A DNA stretch of 64,000 nucleotides from Valencia hispanica (GCA_963556495.2 OY747702.1:27318403-27382402), one strand, 5' to 3'. Positions 12,958 through 26,713 are shown, counted from the stretch's first letter. Made by a program: numbers and translations. The notes: generated by a model not told the origin, from the letters alone.

Positions 12958-14003
12958 CAGTACACTGCTGTTGTACTCAAACCCATTGGATTTAGTCATA
13001 TTTTCTCATTACAGCCACACATTTTCATGTATTTTATGGGGATTTGGTGTGAAGGATCAACACAATCATGCAAATTTGGGAAACAGGAGCTAAATGATAC
13101 ATTTTTATCTTAACTAGTAAAAATCTGTTCAACAGTAGAGTCCATTTGTGCTAAACCCTCTCAGTCGATGCTTTTAGGAATCACCTTTGGCTGCAATTAC
13201 AGCTGCAGATATTTTGTGGTTTGTCTCCACCACCTTTGCACATCTAGAAGCAGGAATTTATTTTTTCTCCACACATGGCATTTAAATTTGGTTTAATATG
13301 AGTACATTCCCCCACATCTTTGCTTTGTTCCCTATATGGCTGCTGCAAATATGACTACTTATGGTTTTGACTTTAATCTTGACTCTTCAATACAGGGCAG
13401 ATTTGTGCACTGCACTTCTACCTATTGGCACATGCTCTCACCTGAGCTGTGGAACTCTTGGCTGATTCTCTGATTAATGCTCTCCCTGTCCACCTTATCG
13501 GTTCAGGTAGTAGGTCGTGCCATTTTAGCTGTTCAGTCCAATTCAGAAAGATTTAACAGTGCTTAATGAGTGTTAGAAGGCTGTAATATTATATTATAAC
13601 CAAACCCTGTTTTAAACCTCTCCCTCTTCCATCTACTGTGTTCACTGACCTTCACGATTATGTTTTTCACTAATGTTCTCTAACAAACCTCTGAGTCATT
13701 CACAGAGCAGCTGGATGTATACTGAGATTCAGTAATACACAGTTAAATAATCAGGTGACTTCCGAAAACAAATGAGTTCACTGAATTTTATTTAGGTTTA
13801 TCATGTGGCAAATGCACGCCACACTTTTGAGATTTTATTTTGTCAAACGTCTTGAAAACCATGTATCATTTTCCTTCCACTTCACAGTTACAGACTTGGA
13901 ATATCACATAACATCATAATGAAGTACATTAATATTTGTGGTTTTAATGTGACAAAATTTAAATAAAGTACAAGAGGTACATATACTTTTTCAAGGCACA
14001 GTG
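12958..14003 (-). mobile_element. Degraded Tc1-like element with both ends
   Basis: The left end starts with 'cag' next to TA, and the right end finishes in 'aaggcacagtg', so diverged terminal inverted repeats can be paired over roughly 150 bp. Both contain a 'tcacattaaaaccaca' or 'tcattacagccacac' type block. Between them lie minus-strand transposase remains, for example the complement of 'ctgcaattacagctgcagat' near 13194 and 'gattaatgctctccctg' near 13471. Large internal deletions and many substitutions make this about 1.05 kb rather than 1.6 kb. The same family recurs at 30150-31190 and 63885-64000. Confidence 0.65.
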
Positions 14004-15339
14004 TTCCTAAACCAGCACAAGGCTACTTTTCGCACAAATCCACACTGTCATATACAAAAAATCGTCAAACTCCCTTTTGAAAATAAAATCCGGAGAATAT
14101 GGAAGAAAGCTGAGATCCATAGTTGTTGCCTTAACACTGATGTTAAATTTGTTCTTAGATTCCTAAATTGATGCAGATTCTTGTCTACAAATGGACAGAC
14201 TAAAGATAGCAGACTGTTACTGCAATTAGTTTTGCACACTGCCAGGAATTTTGTTTTGTTAATGAATTGGAATTTTGATTAATTTACTTTTTAAATACAA
14301 AAGTTGAAACAGATATGTACTGTTAATACAGGTAAAGTCAGCAAAAATGTTTGCAATTCTAATTTCTAACTTCTAACCCCACATGGAGATTTCAGAAATT
14401 CACGATTCCGTCTTGAGCTAGACTGTTCAGCACCGTTGCTGAAACATGGTGGAAAACACTCTGACTGTGAGAAGAAATCAATGTGACATAACAACATTCA
14501 GCCTGTGTGCTTGTGAGAGAGAGAGAGACAGAGAGAGAGAGAGCCTTGAGCGAATGCTTGAACCCCTCCAAGGCAATGGTGACATTTCACGGTTTTGTGC
14601 GGCGAACAAATTATATCCGTGGTTTAGTCGTGGTGAAGTCGTGATCTGGCCTCTAGATGTGATTCGGTGTCACGTTAATCACTGCTGCCACGTTTTTTTA
14701 TTACTGATGTCACAGGTCACCATTAATAAAAGTATTGCCAAGTATTAGTCAGACAATGTGCTTATGTTTTCCACTCGATTTCCTGTTTTTTTGTATTAAT
14801 ATAAACTCATCTTTCTGATATCTTCAATTGTCATAGTGCTTTGAATGCAAAGCTGATTTTCTTTTTTGCAGGACGAAATAATAAAATTTTGGAATTATGG
14901 ATGCTTGCAGTGAATGTGCATGAATAACGATGAGACAAAGGAAGAGAAAGAAGTTTGCATAATCTATTCTGAGTCCAAGCAAACTGTGTGTATTGTGTAT
15001 CTGCCTGCTGAATGAGAATTAGACACACACACCAAAGCACATCAAAGGATGTGATTGAGGGAGTTTGTTCCAGAGGAGATGAGTGAAAGTAACTCAGATG
15101 TTAATGACTTTCATCATCTGCACACAGACTGCGACCCATTATGACCATGTAACTGCATTTACTTTGAGAAGGGGAATATTTGTGTTTGTGGAGTCTTCAA
15201 GGATCATAAACAGAGATCCGCTCTTTATGATGTTTTTTTTAGTATGTGATCTTTGTTGGCTTGTTGTTGTGGGCAATCAAATCTTGCTTATAACTGATAA
15301 CCATCTTTTTATTTCCACTGGTATTTGGATATTTTATCT
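14004..15339. other. Non-coding DNA
   Basis: No gene is supported. It includes the GA microsatellite at 14514-14543, listed separately. Confidence 0.5.
14514..14543. repeat. (GA)n microsatellite, interrupted
   Basis: About 15 GA units with one interruption by 'ca'. It is a simple sequence repeat in non-coding DNA. Confidence 0.9.
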
Positions 15340-15445
15340 TTGGCAATGAGTGCCAAAACTTTGAGGTTGGAGAAGGCCTCCGTTCAGTCACCGTAATCTT
15401 TACCTTTTCCCACAGATTTTCTATCAGATTCAAGTCTGAAATCTA
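15340..15445 (-). mobile_element. Tc1-like transposase C-terminal relic
   Basis: The minus-strand frame contains 'LNLIENLWEKVKITVTERR', which closely resembles the NPIENLW segment carrying the last catalytic acidic residue of Tc1 transposases, followed by the basic stretch usual after it. Only about 35 codons are recognisable and no ends are visible. Confidence 0.6.
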
Positions 15446-18400
15446 GGAGGATCGCTCCAAATGTTAATATTATTTAAGTCAGAAAAAACATCTTGATCAA
15501 ATTAAAGCATATTGCTTTAAAAACCTAAATCAGCCTGGGGGCATGACTAATTTGGGCCTTACTTTAGGTTTAGCAACTCCCCTGCTTTTAGTATTGCTAA
15601 AAGCTGTTTGTTTTTTGTTTTTTACATCTTTCTTTTTGTTTCAACTAAACCCATCAGTGTGTTTGTCCTCCTCTGAGTACTTTCCATCTTCTCTACCTTG
15701 TCTTAACCCGAGGCCATTTGTTCAGGCTGAAGATGTAAAAACAGCTTGAGAGTGCAGTTTTCAGTAAATATTACTACGTCAGCATCAATATACTGCACAA
15801 AACACCAGAGCAGAGACAGCATTTCCACAAATTAGACCTTCATTTGATACTAGTGCACCTAACAGTCTTCTATTTCCCACAATACTGTACTTAATGTCAA
15901 TGCCTGAAGTTATTGTGCAAACTGAGGAGTAAATAAATCAGGATGATCTACAGGTGCATAATGTTAGACACATTTCTGTTATGTTGTTTGAGTAAAAGAT
16001 TGGTAAAAAAAAAAAAAAAAGCATTTTTACAAGTAGCAGCAGGATTTGAACTGATCCACATTTTGAATCTTAAAAGAATATTAAAGGTGCATACAAAGAC
16101 GAAACATCAAAATAACACAAATAACTTTTTAAAATCTTGTCTCCATCCTCATTTAAGGTGGTTTCGCCTTGTTATGAAATAGAGTTGATGGGTATAAGAG
16201 CTGAGGGGAAAAGCTTTATGCAAATCAGTTTCAAGACCGAGGTGTTTCGAGCATTATGGACTTCTAAAAATGAGCTACGGCTACACAGCCAGGAGCCATC
16301 AAAATAAAGGAGTTCTGACAGACTTGCACTTTTGTTTTTTGTTTTTTCCTTCAATGTTTATTCAATTATTTTTATGTTTTGCTGTTGTTTGAATGCATAT
16401 GTAATGTAATTTACACACCGTCTTCATTTGAAGACAGAACAAAGCTAAATTTTTGTATAAAATACAAAAAAAATAAACTTTGGTGAAGCACATTTGTAAG
16501 CCTTTGCTTCATATTTTTCTGTTGTTTTTTTTTTCTTTTTAAAACTAGGCTTCATTAGGTAGTTGCCTCGCATTTATGCTCCCCATTCTTCTCTATCACA
16601 CCAACCCTCTGATTTCCTGCTATGGATTGAAATTCAGCTGATGCATGGCACCAAATTTTTCTGCTATTTATTTGGATTCATGCTTTCCACTACAGGAGAA
16701 ATGTTTCAAATTCCAGGTGTTGAATTACTGCATTAGTTTCATGAAATTCACCACACTTTGTGTGCAGGAAATTCAGGAATTTCCTCTGACCATTTTCCAG
16801 GTTTTGATAAAAACAAAGAAAGAAAACTGAGTGTAAAAATGGTTTTTGATTTGCATTACTTTTCTTTCTTATCTTACTATAGAAAGCACAGAGGTTTAAT
16901 AAGTTTTATTAAATCCCTTAGTTCTACTACTGGTTTGTCACAGTTTAACATTTCTAAATAACTGCGATTTAATTTTTTTTGTCAATCAGTATTTTGGTGT
17001 TTTACTTAGTGAATTAAAGGACACTCATTCAAAGATGAAAAATGGGCCATTTTAATACCTGTTTAGTCTTGAGAACTTTTAAATTCAGGTTGAACTGTAC
17101 CATAAATGGGTCTAAATGGCCAAACAAAGTAATAAAACTACTATGTTTAGGAATTTCTACCAACTAAATAAGATACCAAAGGTCACAAACTGTGCTTTAA
17201 AGATACTCTGTTGAATATTTGATAAGTAAAAAAGTTAAAGATTTTAAAACAGAGCTGATCTGAGTTGTCCAGATGTGACAAAAACCGCAAAATGGATTTC
17301 CAAAAACCAATTATAACATTGTGATGCTTCATTAATTGTGGATTCTAAAGAAAAGGAGATACGAATATTCAGGTAGGTTCCAGGTTAACACCTTTTTACT
17401 CATATTTCTAGAATATTGTAGAAACTAAAGAATTAAAACGATCTATAAAGCTGAGCTTGGAAAAGTACAGACTTGTATCACTAAAGATGTGTAGCAACCC
17501 TGAGTTCTGGTCCCTGGGGGTCCTGTCTTGGGTCCTGAGGCTCACCAGGTTCAGGTGTTAAGTAACATCCTCCACATGAGCCTACGTCCTGGGGAGGAAC
17601 ATTTCTGTTAGGTGGCAGGCAACCATGGGGATAGCATAATCTGGCACACAAATGTGCTCAGAAACCTTTCTTCCATATTATTAGTAGTAGTAAGTAGTTT
17701 TAATTTCCACCAACTCATCCTCTTCATTTAAAGAGGACAGAAACTGCTATGCTCCTCAATAAACTTGCATCTGGAATTTATGAGACAGAGATTTCATCGT
17801 TTAGTTTTTTATGAGTTTTCATAATGGACCACTGTTGTAATTTACATCGTTCATGCCAGCACAAGGGAGGATTCTGGGATTAAGAAACGTATGGGGGGGC
17901 AGTCCCGCAGGCAGAGAACGACAGCTGGCTCAGAGGTGTGTGCTTCCTATTTTTGGTTTCCCTTATGCACATCTCAGGCTTAAACAGCTGCTGGAGCATT
18001 TCTGAACCAAAAAATTCTTCGCAGCGCTGTCGCTGCAGACAGAAATCCAGGCAGGAGGAAGGCTTAAACTTTTCTCTGGCACAGGTGACTTCAGCTCGAA
18101 CCCCAGCCCTGTGTCTCACCTCACCTCGCTTTGCCCTGCTCAGGTTGTACTGTCAGAGGGGCTGGGTTTTCTTTTAAACATGAACAAAAACACACATTAC
18201 ATGATCCCGCACTGCTGATGCACACCGCCTGCAGCCTGATAAATCAGATAGCTGTAAATAGCTATGGTACATTTAACATGTCTAACGTATAGAGGGAGTT
18301 GACAGCCATAGAACAGTCAAAGTAGGTCATTAATGACACGGAGGGCTCAGATGTCACTCATTTTCTATTGAAAGTCTCTCAAAAAAAATGCTCAGGTTCT

Positions 18401-19374
18401 TTCAAGCCAGAAAATATTTAATTCATCAAATGCTTTGGTAAATCTTTTTTTTTTTAATTCCTACTAAAAAGAGGTTTTGCAGCAGAGTTTCTGTAAAAAT
18501 CTATTTCTATCGCTGGCAGCAGAGAGGATGCATTTGATGGCTTTTTGAAAAATAAATGAAAATGTCCCTGAGCGGAGCCTCATTTGGGCTCTAGCTGAAA
18601 CAAAGTAAGAGCTGCGATAATAAGCTACCTCAGACGTAGAAAGGGGAGCATCTCAGCGTGCTGCCTCGAAGTAAGAAAAGAGATTGTTTCATTTATTTAT
18701 CAACTCTAAAATATTTACAGGATTCAATGTGCAGGCAAAGGAGCAAGGGATAACAAATGTGGGTAGAAAAAAATGGTCAAGCTGCTTTAAATGGAAGCTT
18801 AAAAAAAGAAAAAAAAAGACATCTGATGGAAGACTGCCTGCTGCTCCGTGTATATTTTAGTCCTAAATGACATTCTCAAACTTGCAGGCAGTCATGACTG
18901 AGTCAGTGGACCCACAGTGGCAACACACTGAGGGCCATTATCCTTCCACTCTGTTGTCAGCTGGACTTTCTCATGCAGCAAGAGAGGAAAAATTCACCTG
19001 GAAACAAGGTGAGGTATAAACACATTTGAGCCAAAGAAACTGCAGATACTCCAGTAGAGCCGGTTTGACTGAATACTGCGATCCTCTTCCAAAGACAAGA
19101 TCACTCATTACCCAGGGCAAAAAAAAAAACTTCTATTGAAGCTACCTGTTTTGTTTTTGCAATGAAACAATTTAAATGAGTCATGTGGGAACTGCAGCAG
19201 CTATGATGACCCTCTCACCTTTAGGTTGGAGATTAGTTCCTCCTGAAAGAGAGAAGTTAATTAAGTTTCTCTGACACACCTAATATGACTCGTCTTCACG
19301 GTAGTTGATTATGACTAATCCTCACCGATGCATTGCAGCTCAAGGATTATGCGTTCAAATTAAACTACGGTACC
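15446..19374. other. Non-coding DNA, nothing recognised
   Basis: No supported gene. Overlapping opposite-strand frames at 17880-18177 lack domain features. Poly-A and poly-T tracts occur at about 16005 and 18445. Stretches near 18500-18680 could be regulatory but show no recognisable motif array. Confidence 0.5.
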
Positions 19375-19860
19375 TTTAAAAAGCATTCATACCCCTTCAA
19401 GTTTTCATTTTTTTCCTGTTACAACCACATACTTCACGATATTTCATAAGGATTTTATGTGATAGACCAACATAAAGTAGTGCTAGATTGTAAAATGGAA
19501 GCAATAAGAAGTCCTCTTTGCAGTTCGCGACAAGCCTTATCGTGGAAGAGCAAAGATGTGGCGAAAAGCTGCTTTAGTCAGACTAGACTATAACTTAACT
19601 CTTTGGCCCAAATGCTAAATACTATGTGTGGTCAAAAACTGCCTCAGGGTGAACCACGGCGGTGGCAGCATTATGTTGTGTGGAGGCTTTTCTTTTGCAA
19701 GAACATGGAAGGTGCTCAGAATAGTTGGGAAGATGAAGCTAAATGCATTACAGGCTCGAAAAGACTGGAGACTGGGATGGAGGTTGACCTTCTGTGACAG
19801 CTGTCCCTTCTGCCACACATCAGACAAGTGGCTAAATGGCAATGCTTATGTTTAATTTAC
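19375..19860 (+). mobile_element. Tc1-like transposon relic
   Basis: The left side has the inverted-repeat-like text 'aagcattcataccccttcaa', followed by 'tttatgtgatagaccaacat', typical of a common fish Tc1 family. Downstream, the plus-strand frame gives 'NHGGGSIMLCGGFSFA', equivalent to the conserved HGGGSIMLWGCFS segment of the transposase. The remainder is deleted or frameshifted, so the element is dead. Confidence 0.7.
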
Positions 19861-20523
19861 TGTTTATTTTTCATTTTTAAAACAGATTCATATATTGTTA
19901 ACCTGAGTTTTTAGCTGACTATTGGAGTGCACGCATTTAGTTAACTTTATTTAGTGTGTGATATGCAACAGATTAATGTGTTTTTGAGTTACCCAATACC
20001 TTGGAGTTGCTATTGAAGTGCCACATCAGTCAAAAAAAGAGTTCCAGTTCTCCTTAAATTGCATAACTGAAGTTGGGAAGGGACATTTGGTGCTATTTTT
20101 TGAGATTGTCTTCTATTTTGAACAGATAATTCTGATCCAATGTGTTTATAGTACCAATTCAGTTTTTGTTTGTTGGTTTGTTGGTATTTTCCACTTTGCA
20201 CCAATTTCGGTCTGAGTTTAAATATGTTATGTGAACCACAGTTTGGGTCCAAACCTAAATTTTTTTAATTCTTTTCACACTTTTGAAATTTAATTGCAGG
20301 TGTCTATGATGTCCTTCAAAAAGTCCTATCATATATCCAGAACTACAGTGTCTTAAATGTCTTAAATCCAAGGTTCTCCAGCTGAGGTACAAAGTACCAC
20401 TGGAGGTACTTGGGCTGTAAAAGGTTAATTGTTCGAGCACATTTATCCTTGCTTCAATTTCAACTATTCATCATAGACTTAGGAACCAGAACTGGAAATT
20501 ATATTGGATGACAGTGAACCAGA
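19861..20523. other. Non-coding DNA, nothing recognised
   Basis: AT-rich sequence with no gene, complete repeat or RNA recognised. Confidence 0.5.
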
Positions 20524-20905
20524 AATTTCCATCCATCCATTATCTGTACCCGTCAATTCTATGCAGGGTTGAGGGGGGGCTGGTGCCTATCTCCAGCAGT
20601 CACGGGGCGAGATGCGGGGTACACCCTGGACAGGTCGCCAGTGTAACCCTAACCCTTGCAGGGCAACACAGAGACATACAGGACAAACAACCATACACGC
20701 ACACACTCATACTTAAGGGCAATTTAGAGAAACCAATTCACCTAACACCCATGTTTTTGGACTGTGGGAGGAAGCTGGTGTACCCGGAGAGAACCCACAC
20801 ATGCTCAGGGAGAAAACGCAAACTCCATGCAGAAAGACCCCAGGCTGGGATTTGAACCCAGGCCTTCTTGCTGGAAGACAAGAAGCCACTGCACCACTGT
20901 GCAGC
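20524..20905 (-). mobile_element. tRNA-derived SINE-like repeat with ATGG-type tail
   Basis: On the minus strand the element begins near 20905 with a tRNA-like head: 'cagtggtgcagtgg', then a B-box-like 'gggttcaaatccca' at 20847-20861. The body carries 'gtttgcgttttctccctg', 'ctcccacagtccaaaaacat' and 'ttgccctgcaagg', a very common teleost interspersed repeat. It ends near 20530 in short ATGG-type repeats. No protein is encoded. No clear target duplication was found, so the boundaries are approximate. Confidence 0.75.
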
Positions 20906-21714
20906 AAATCAGTAATTTGAATTTGTAAATTATACCTTTTGTAATTGTTGGACCCAGTGATCAGGCAAACTGATAATAGCGATAACTGGTGACAATAACA
21001 TATTTCTGTGGATTCTATGCATTCAAACGGTGTGGCAACATTAGAAGTGGTGATGCATCATGTATGGTCAGTGACTGAATGAGAAAAACCTACCACAAAC
21101 ATAAATAAACAGCTTATTACTGCAGATATCATGGTACGGTATTTTAGGTGTGTGGCACCCATTTTTTGTGTGGCTGTTCACACTATAACTGAAATGCAAC
21201 AGTAAACATGTTCCAGTGTGAACGGTTCTCGACCCTAAAGTGACCCGTATGCGCAGAAGAAGACAAGACATGACACACAACACGCTCTGTTTACGGAAGT
21301 AAAAATTAAGAATACAGATCTTAGTTTTGTACAGTACTTTGGCAATTCCTGTTTCAAAAAATGTCACTAATCAAGTCCGAGACCTCACCTTTGGTCCATC
21401 GACTGGCTCCATCTCCAGTATCAGCCATGCTTGTTCGAGCGGCGCAGATTAGTGATGTATGTCTTGTGTCAGTGACGTACAAGACGGATTTAATGCAACA
21501 TGACAATTCATACTGAAGTTGCTTCAGCTTCACTCAAAAACATCAGATACGTATTGCATTTAGTACCACATATAGAGTGACCTAGGTTGGACAAAAAAAA
21601 TGAATAATCAGATTTGTGCAGTTCAGACTTTCATAATAAAATCAGATGCAGATTGCATGAGAGCAAAAAATTATAATTTGATGCGCTTTTGTATGCCGAG
21701 TGAACGTAACCTAA
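20906..21714. other. Non-coding DNA, possible MITE
   Basis: No gene is recognised. Text around 21170-21240 and 21540-21710 ('gttcacacta', 'gtgtgaacgg', 'gagtgaacgtaac') resembles non-autonomous DNA transposons of fish, but I could not pair terminal inverted repeats, so no element is called. Confidence 0.4.
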
Positions 21715-21960
21715 GACCTCTACAGATTTTTATCAACTGAAATTTGATGTTTTCAGACATTCTCCAATCAGATTGAGCTTGAGCTACTTTGTGGAAAACA
21801 TTCAGTCTCTCGATGTGCAAACCATGTAGAGACATACCCAGAAACAACTGCAGGCAAATAAAGTGGGTTTTATGAATTGTTGATTAAGATGGAGTGAATA
21901 CAAATGGAAGCCACACTTTTCAGATTAAAAAAATAAACATCAACCATTCATTTCCTTTAA
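21715..21960 (+). mobile_element. Tc1-like transposase C-terminal relic
   Basis: Plus-strand translation contains 'NQIELELLCGKHSVSRCA' followed by 'VETYPETTAGK', matching the C-terminal region that in related fish elements reads through 'SVSRCAKLVETYP'. After it comes 'gagtgaatacaaatggaagc', the typical sequence between the stop codon and the right inverted repeat. Only the 3' quarter survives. Confidence 0.6.
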
Positions 21961-24900
21961 TCTCACAGCTACTGTATTCTCTACTTTGTGCTTATTGATC
22001 ACATAAACATATTTGCAGGAGACTAAAGCTTGTGGTTGTGCCACGTCAAAATAAGGAAACTCTCAGGAAGCGCTGTTCCTCATACACACTAAACAACCGC
22101 CTAATGATCAAACATAGCAGCAGAGTGAGAGGGCAGAAAGAGTTTCCTAGCCTGACGAATAAAGAGGTAAAGTAAGCGAGTTAGCATCTCTCTCTGAGTA
22201 AGACAGCACCTTAAATAAAACATGAAAGCTGGAGAAGGAGGCTCACTTCTATATGCAAAAAAAGAAAAAAGAAAACTTGTGGCAAGTCATAATATTCTGA
22301 GACTGCGCAGCTTGTTTAGATGCGCCACTGGGGAGAGCCTTCTCTCTGCATTATATAGGCTTTATATCAGAGCCATCAGACCTGCTTCCTCACCTCTCAG
22401 CACAGAGGGCTTTCCTGTGGAGGCGAGCCCTGACCATCGGACTGCGAGGAGCTGATAAGCACTTATGCACAGACTTCCTCTGAAAGACCATTTTCTCCCT
22501 CCTCTTTATCGCTGAAAGGAAGACAGAGAATCAATTTGCTGCACTGGAAAGCATTACAGTTTCCAGTTTCAGTCTGGAAAAATATTTTAAAAGCTTAAAT
22601 CCGCAGTCGCTGAGGGAGACTTGGACGGAGGAGGAGTGTCCTGTTCCAGAGCTGATGTGAACATTTGAATAAGTCATCTCTGTTGCTCTCAGACTCGCTG
22701 TAAAAGCCATATGTACATTTTTAGAATTCCCCCAGTTCTGCTGACGTGAAGAAAAACATGAAAGATTCATGTTTGTTTGAAAAATTCAAGCCGATGTTCT
22801 GAACCTACGGTGCATAGCCGACACAGATGAATTATTTAACCCTGGGAGTTTGGAGTGTACAAACTGGAAAAACAAAACAACCCAAAAAACAAAACAAAAA
22901 AAAATAAAATAAAACAGCTGGCTTCAAACAAATGATTACAACTGGAGCACATCACTCTGTCTTCAGGAACAAGTGAAGCTAAAACTTAAAGAGAAAGCAG
23001 ATAAGGAACTGCTGAAAGAGGTCAGCTTTGATTTCTGACTCTCCAGATTTGTTTGGAAAGAGGCAGGTCAGTGAATGCCCCAGCAGAGGGCGCCCTTGTG
23101 TCAAATGTCTGTCATTGGGTCAGTCCTATCTTTCAAGAAGTATTTTAAAGAATGTTAAGATGAAGATTAATTGTTAAATAAATAAACACTCTAAAACTAC
23201 TATCAAACTGGTCTAATTAACAAGATTTCTTTTTAAATGAAATCTAAGATGGAATCTGGAAGTTTGTTTTATTTATTTTAATTATAAGCATTTTATTATA
23301 TATATTTTTATTACAATAAAGCTGTTAAATTCCTCTAGCGTAGCAACAAATATGTCTTGTTTTCCTATCATCATGATGTCGCAATCCCTCCAAAGAGCCC
23401 ATACACTAACAAAACAAGCTGTTAGAATTTAACTTACAAAACTGGTGCAACAACTTTACACATTTTAATGGTTTAGATTGTAACCAGCATTTCAAAGTAA
23501 ATATTGTGTAAATGTCACAGCTAAAATAGTTACTTAAATAAATTATGAAATTACAACTGGCTTTAAATGGACATAATCAACCAAAGTTGTTACATTCATT
23601 GTAATTGAGAAGTATTCAGCCCAAGTTCATCAATTTGATTATGAAAAATTAGCTACATTGATCAAATGAATTTGACGTTTGCTTTTGTGGCTAAATTTGT
23701 TGAACTTGTTAAAGTTAGATAAAATGTTTAACTTAAATCCTTGCTTCTAGCTTAAATTCAGTCTCACTGTTCACTACAAAGGTTCCTTTTAGATGGTAAT
23801 AAATATCAACCATTTAAATTATTAAAATGTTTATGTTTAAATGTAATTTTTAGTAATGATTGGATTCGAACATAAGCTACATTTTTTTGTTTTTTTACAA
23901 ATCCAACCTGAACATTTTTGTTATCATCTAAATGAAGATGCTTGTTCAGTGCATGGTCAACCATTATTCTTAATCATTGTGTGCGGTGTTCAGAGAACAT
24001 TGAAGGTGATGTAGCTCTATGAGTTGTATTATGAATTAGTATATCAATTTTGTAAAAGCTAAGAGCGGCTTCAAGACTATGTTAGAGCAAGAATTTCTGT
24101 GTGTGTACACCTTTAACTAATTTAGCAATGATGTGACACAGTTCTTTTAAGAATCAGGCAAAGCAGGCAAAACTAGCAACTACGAAAGACAAAGATTGTG
24201 GTTAAAATTAGTTTAAATGTTTATTACAATAAAAAAAGTAAACTAAAATCTACAAAAAGATGTAAAGAAAAGCTAGAATAGAAGCTAAAACCTAATTTAA
24301 AAATATGAAATGACTAAAAACCTGGAATAAAAGTCCTTAAAATGGAAAGAGTCCAGGTCTGCTTTGCCCAAGGGATAGGGGGACCCACATGGTGGACATA
24401 GGCCAAAGCCCTGGACTCTGTCTACTCACTGAGATCCTTAATTTCCCCCTGCCTAGACTGGCACCACTGTTGCTGCTCTCGTTGCCTTTCTTCTGTTGCT
24501 GTACATGCTCTCCTGTCGCTTCTTCCTCCCTGCTGACTCTCTTTCAGAAGATCCAGCAGATTCTCCCTTCTGTAGCTCCATCCAGATGGGTTGTTCAGTC
24601 CAGACAGGTGCGGGTGATTCATACAGCAATCAATAAAGCAGTAAAACATGCAAATACAATCATGCTAAACCAATAGATTCCATGCTAATAAAGAGAAAGC
24701 ATGCATTAAAAGCTCAGTGGTTGTCAGGAAAACAGTTTCCATGCCACCTGGACCTATTTGATTTCAACATTTTATTTATATTTCAGTACCATTTCATGCT
24801 TCAGCTACCTTTGCAATAACTCCAATGCTTAAGTCAAACTTGCTACTAAGCTGAGCTTGAGGCAGTGGTTGCCAATGAGCACTATTTTAGCTTTTGTTGT

Positions 24901-26519
24901 CAGGGAAAAGGTTAACATGCCACCTTCTCAGAACAGATTAAAGAAACGTTGTTGACTTTTTCTGTAACATTTTATGCCTTAATTACAAACCGGTTCTTAT
25001 TTCTTTGTTTCTTTTTAACATTGGTTCCTCATGAAAAATAGAAGAAAGGTGCCTGTTAGACATGGTTCTGCTGTCATGAAGATCAGGTGTTCTGATAGAG
25101 GGGGTCCTCTGAATCCATGAAACTTGTTTGCATGCATTAGTGACTGTAACTGTGAAACTGCATCTTTATCAGTCAGGTGTATTGGGTATGTATTGATGTA
25201 AGCCAGTATTTAAATTGATATTTATTATTCTGGATTGAGAAATTTTAAATGCATGCTGATTAATCAAATATAAATTGACGTATCTTGCCGGTTTTGTCAG
25301 TAGTCGAAGACAATATAAGAACATAATACTAAATATGTAACTCAGTTATTTCAGAAAATAAAATATTAACATTATCTTTGGAAGTATTTTAAACATGAAT
25401 TGAGGGTTTTTCAGTTCGCATGTTTATGATTGATTGCAATTTAACTAAATTAGAAGTCTTAAAACTTTCTATATATATATAGTAATATGAACCCAAATAA
25501 AATGTGTGCAAATTATACAAAAGATATATCTGCTGGACACCACACAAGGCAAATTAGAACAATCCTGACTGAACCAACGTTTTCCGGTAAAATATAATAC
25601 AAATACTGAGATAGGATCTCTTAGCAAAAGAGATAGGTAATGTTGTTGCAAATTACTCGTTACTGAACATTACATTTCCAAACAGTGAAACCTCTAAATA
25701 TGAACACATTTGAGTAATCCTTTTTCTGAATGTGAATGGTGCTTGAATGCCCCACAACTATTCCTCTGCACATAAATGAGCAGGATGACTGTAGCCAGCA
25801 CATGAGCTAGCACATCTGACCTTTGTTTTGCCAGTATTGTGTCCTGGGGTTACAAAAGAACAGTCATCAAAAAAATTACTCAAGTAGGAGTAACAAAGTC
25901 TTTTGTTTAAAAGCGAACACTGAGTAGCCTACTTCTTTGGCTCTGTGTATGTTTGGTTCACTAATTATCACTAGTAATTGATAATAGCTGTAAATAGTAG
26001 CTGAAAACGTACTCAAGTGAGTAGCTTTAGTTTTATCTCAAAAATAACATTAATCAAGTACAAGTAAAAACTATGGGCCAAACAAAAATACTCCTAGAAG
26101 TTATTTTTCCCCCCAGAAGGTTACCCGAGTAAATGTAAGGATAACTTATTACCATCTCCCTCTGGTATGGTGGAAAAAACTATTTTAATACCCTTGATTT
26201 TTATACCTACTCATTTTTAAGTAACAAATGCCTGATGAATAAAATTTACGTGCAGAGGTTTCACTCTGTATTATCGGTTTGGGTTTAGATTATTTTCATG
26301 GCTAATATTAAATAGCCTACTCTTGAAAATTCTGTTTTTACAGTGTAGGCTAAGGGTTAACTGAGCTCGTCATGACTGAAATCCGATACAGTTCCTGAAG
26401 AATGAGCCAGCCTGTAGAGACATTTCTTTTTTCACCGGTTCGTCTCAGCCATAAGCTCCACAGGTGGGGTTCACGTTGACGCTTACAACCTAACAGTAGA
26501 CAGGAGCTGAGCTGCATGT
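21961..26519. other. Non-coding DNA upstream of the sh3rf2-like promoter
   Basis: No gene is recognised. It contains an A-rich low-complexity patch around 22868-22915 and a short palindromic TA run near 25472. Overlapping frames on opposite strands near 24389-24676 show no domain. This 4.5 kb should include distal upstream regulatory DNA of the gene that starts near 26600. Confidence 0.5.
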
Positions 26520-26650
26520 TGGTGTTTATGTGACGCCGGGGTGGGGTGCCCCTCCCTCCCTTTCCTCCCCGGCCCGGGGCAGAGAGCCGCACTCCGCCGC
26601 CGTCGCCGCCTCCTTCACACATGGCGACCGCCGCGAAAAACTTGTAGGCT
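26520..26650 (+). promoter_or_regulatory. sh3rf2: CpG-rich promoter patch
   Basis: This is one of the few strongly GC- and CpG-rich stretches in the window, with repeated CCG/GCC triplets near 26585-26610 and G-rich boxes near 26537-26580. It lies directly upstream of a good splice donor and of the RING-coding exon. There is no TATA box at a convincing distance, which fits a CpG-island promoter. The exact transcription start cannot be read from sequence. Confidence 0.6.
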
Positions 26651-26713
26651 ACGCATTTGTCTAAAGTCGGAGTTCAGGGGGGGGAATCACTGTGGCAGGC
26701 CGTGGATGAGCGT
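26600..26713 (+). other. sh3rf2: Probable 5' UTR exon with a uORF
   Basis: A consensus donor (gcgt|gtaagt) ends this putative exon at 26713, and the next acceptor is at 26996-26997, one base before the main ATG. An upstream ATG at 26621 opens an 8-codon uORF ending at a TAG at 26645-26647. A second ATG at 26706 has a weak context (T at -3). After splicing it reads ATG-AGC-GTC-ATG, in frame with the main start, which would add three residues (MSV). The left edge of the exon is a guess. Confidence 0.5.

Noticed and set aside
17880..18177. 79-codon frames on both strands in a GC-richer patch
   Set aside because: They are mirror frames without domain features or flanking splice sites.
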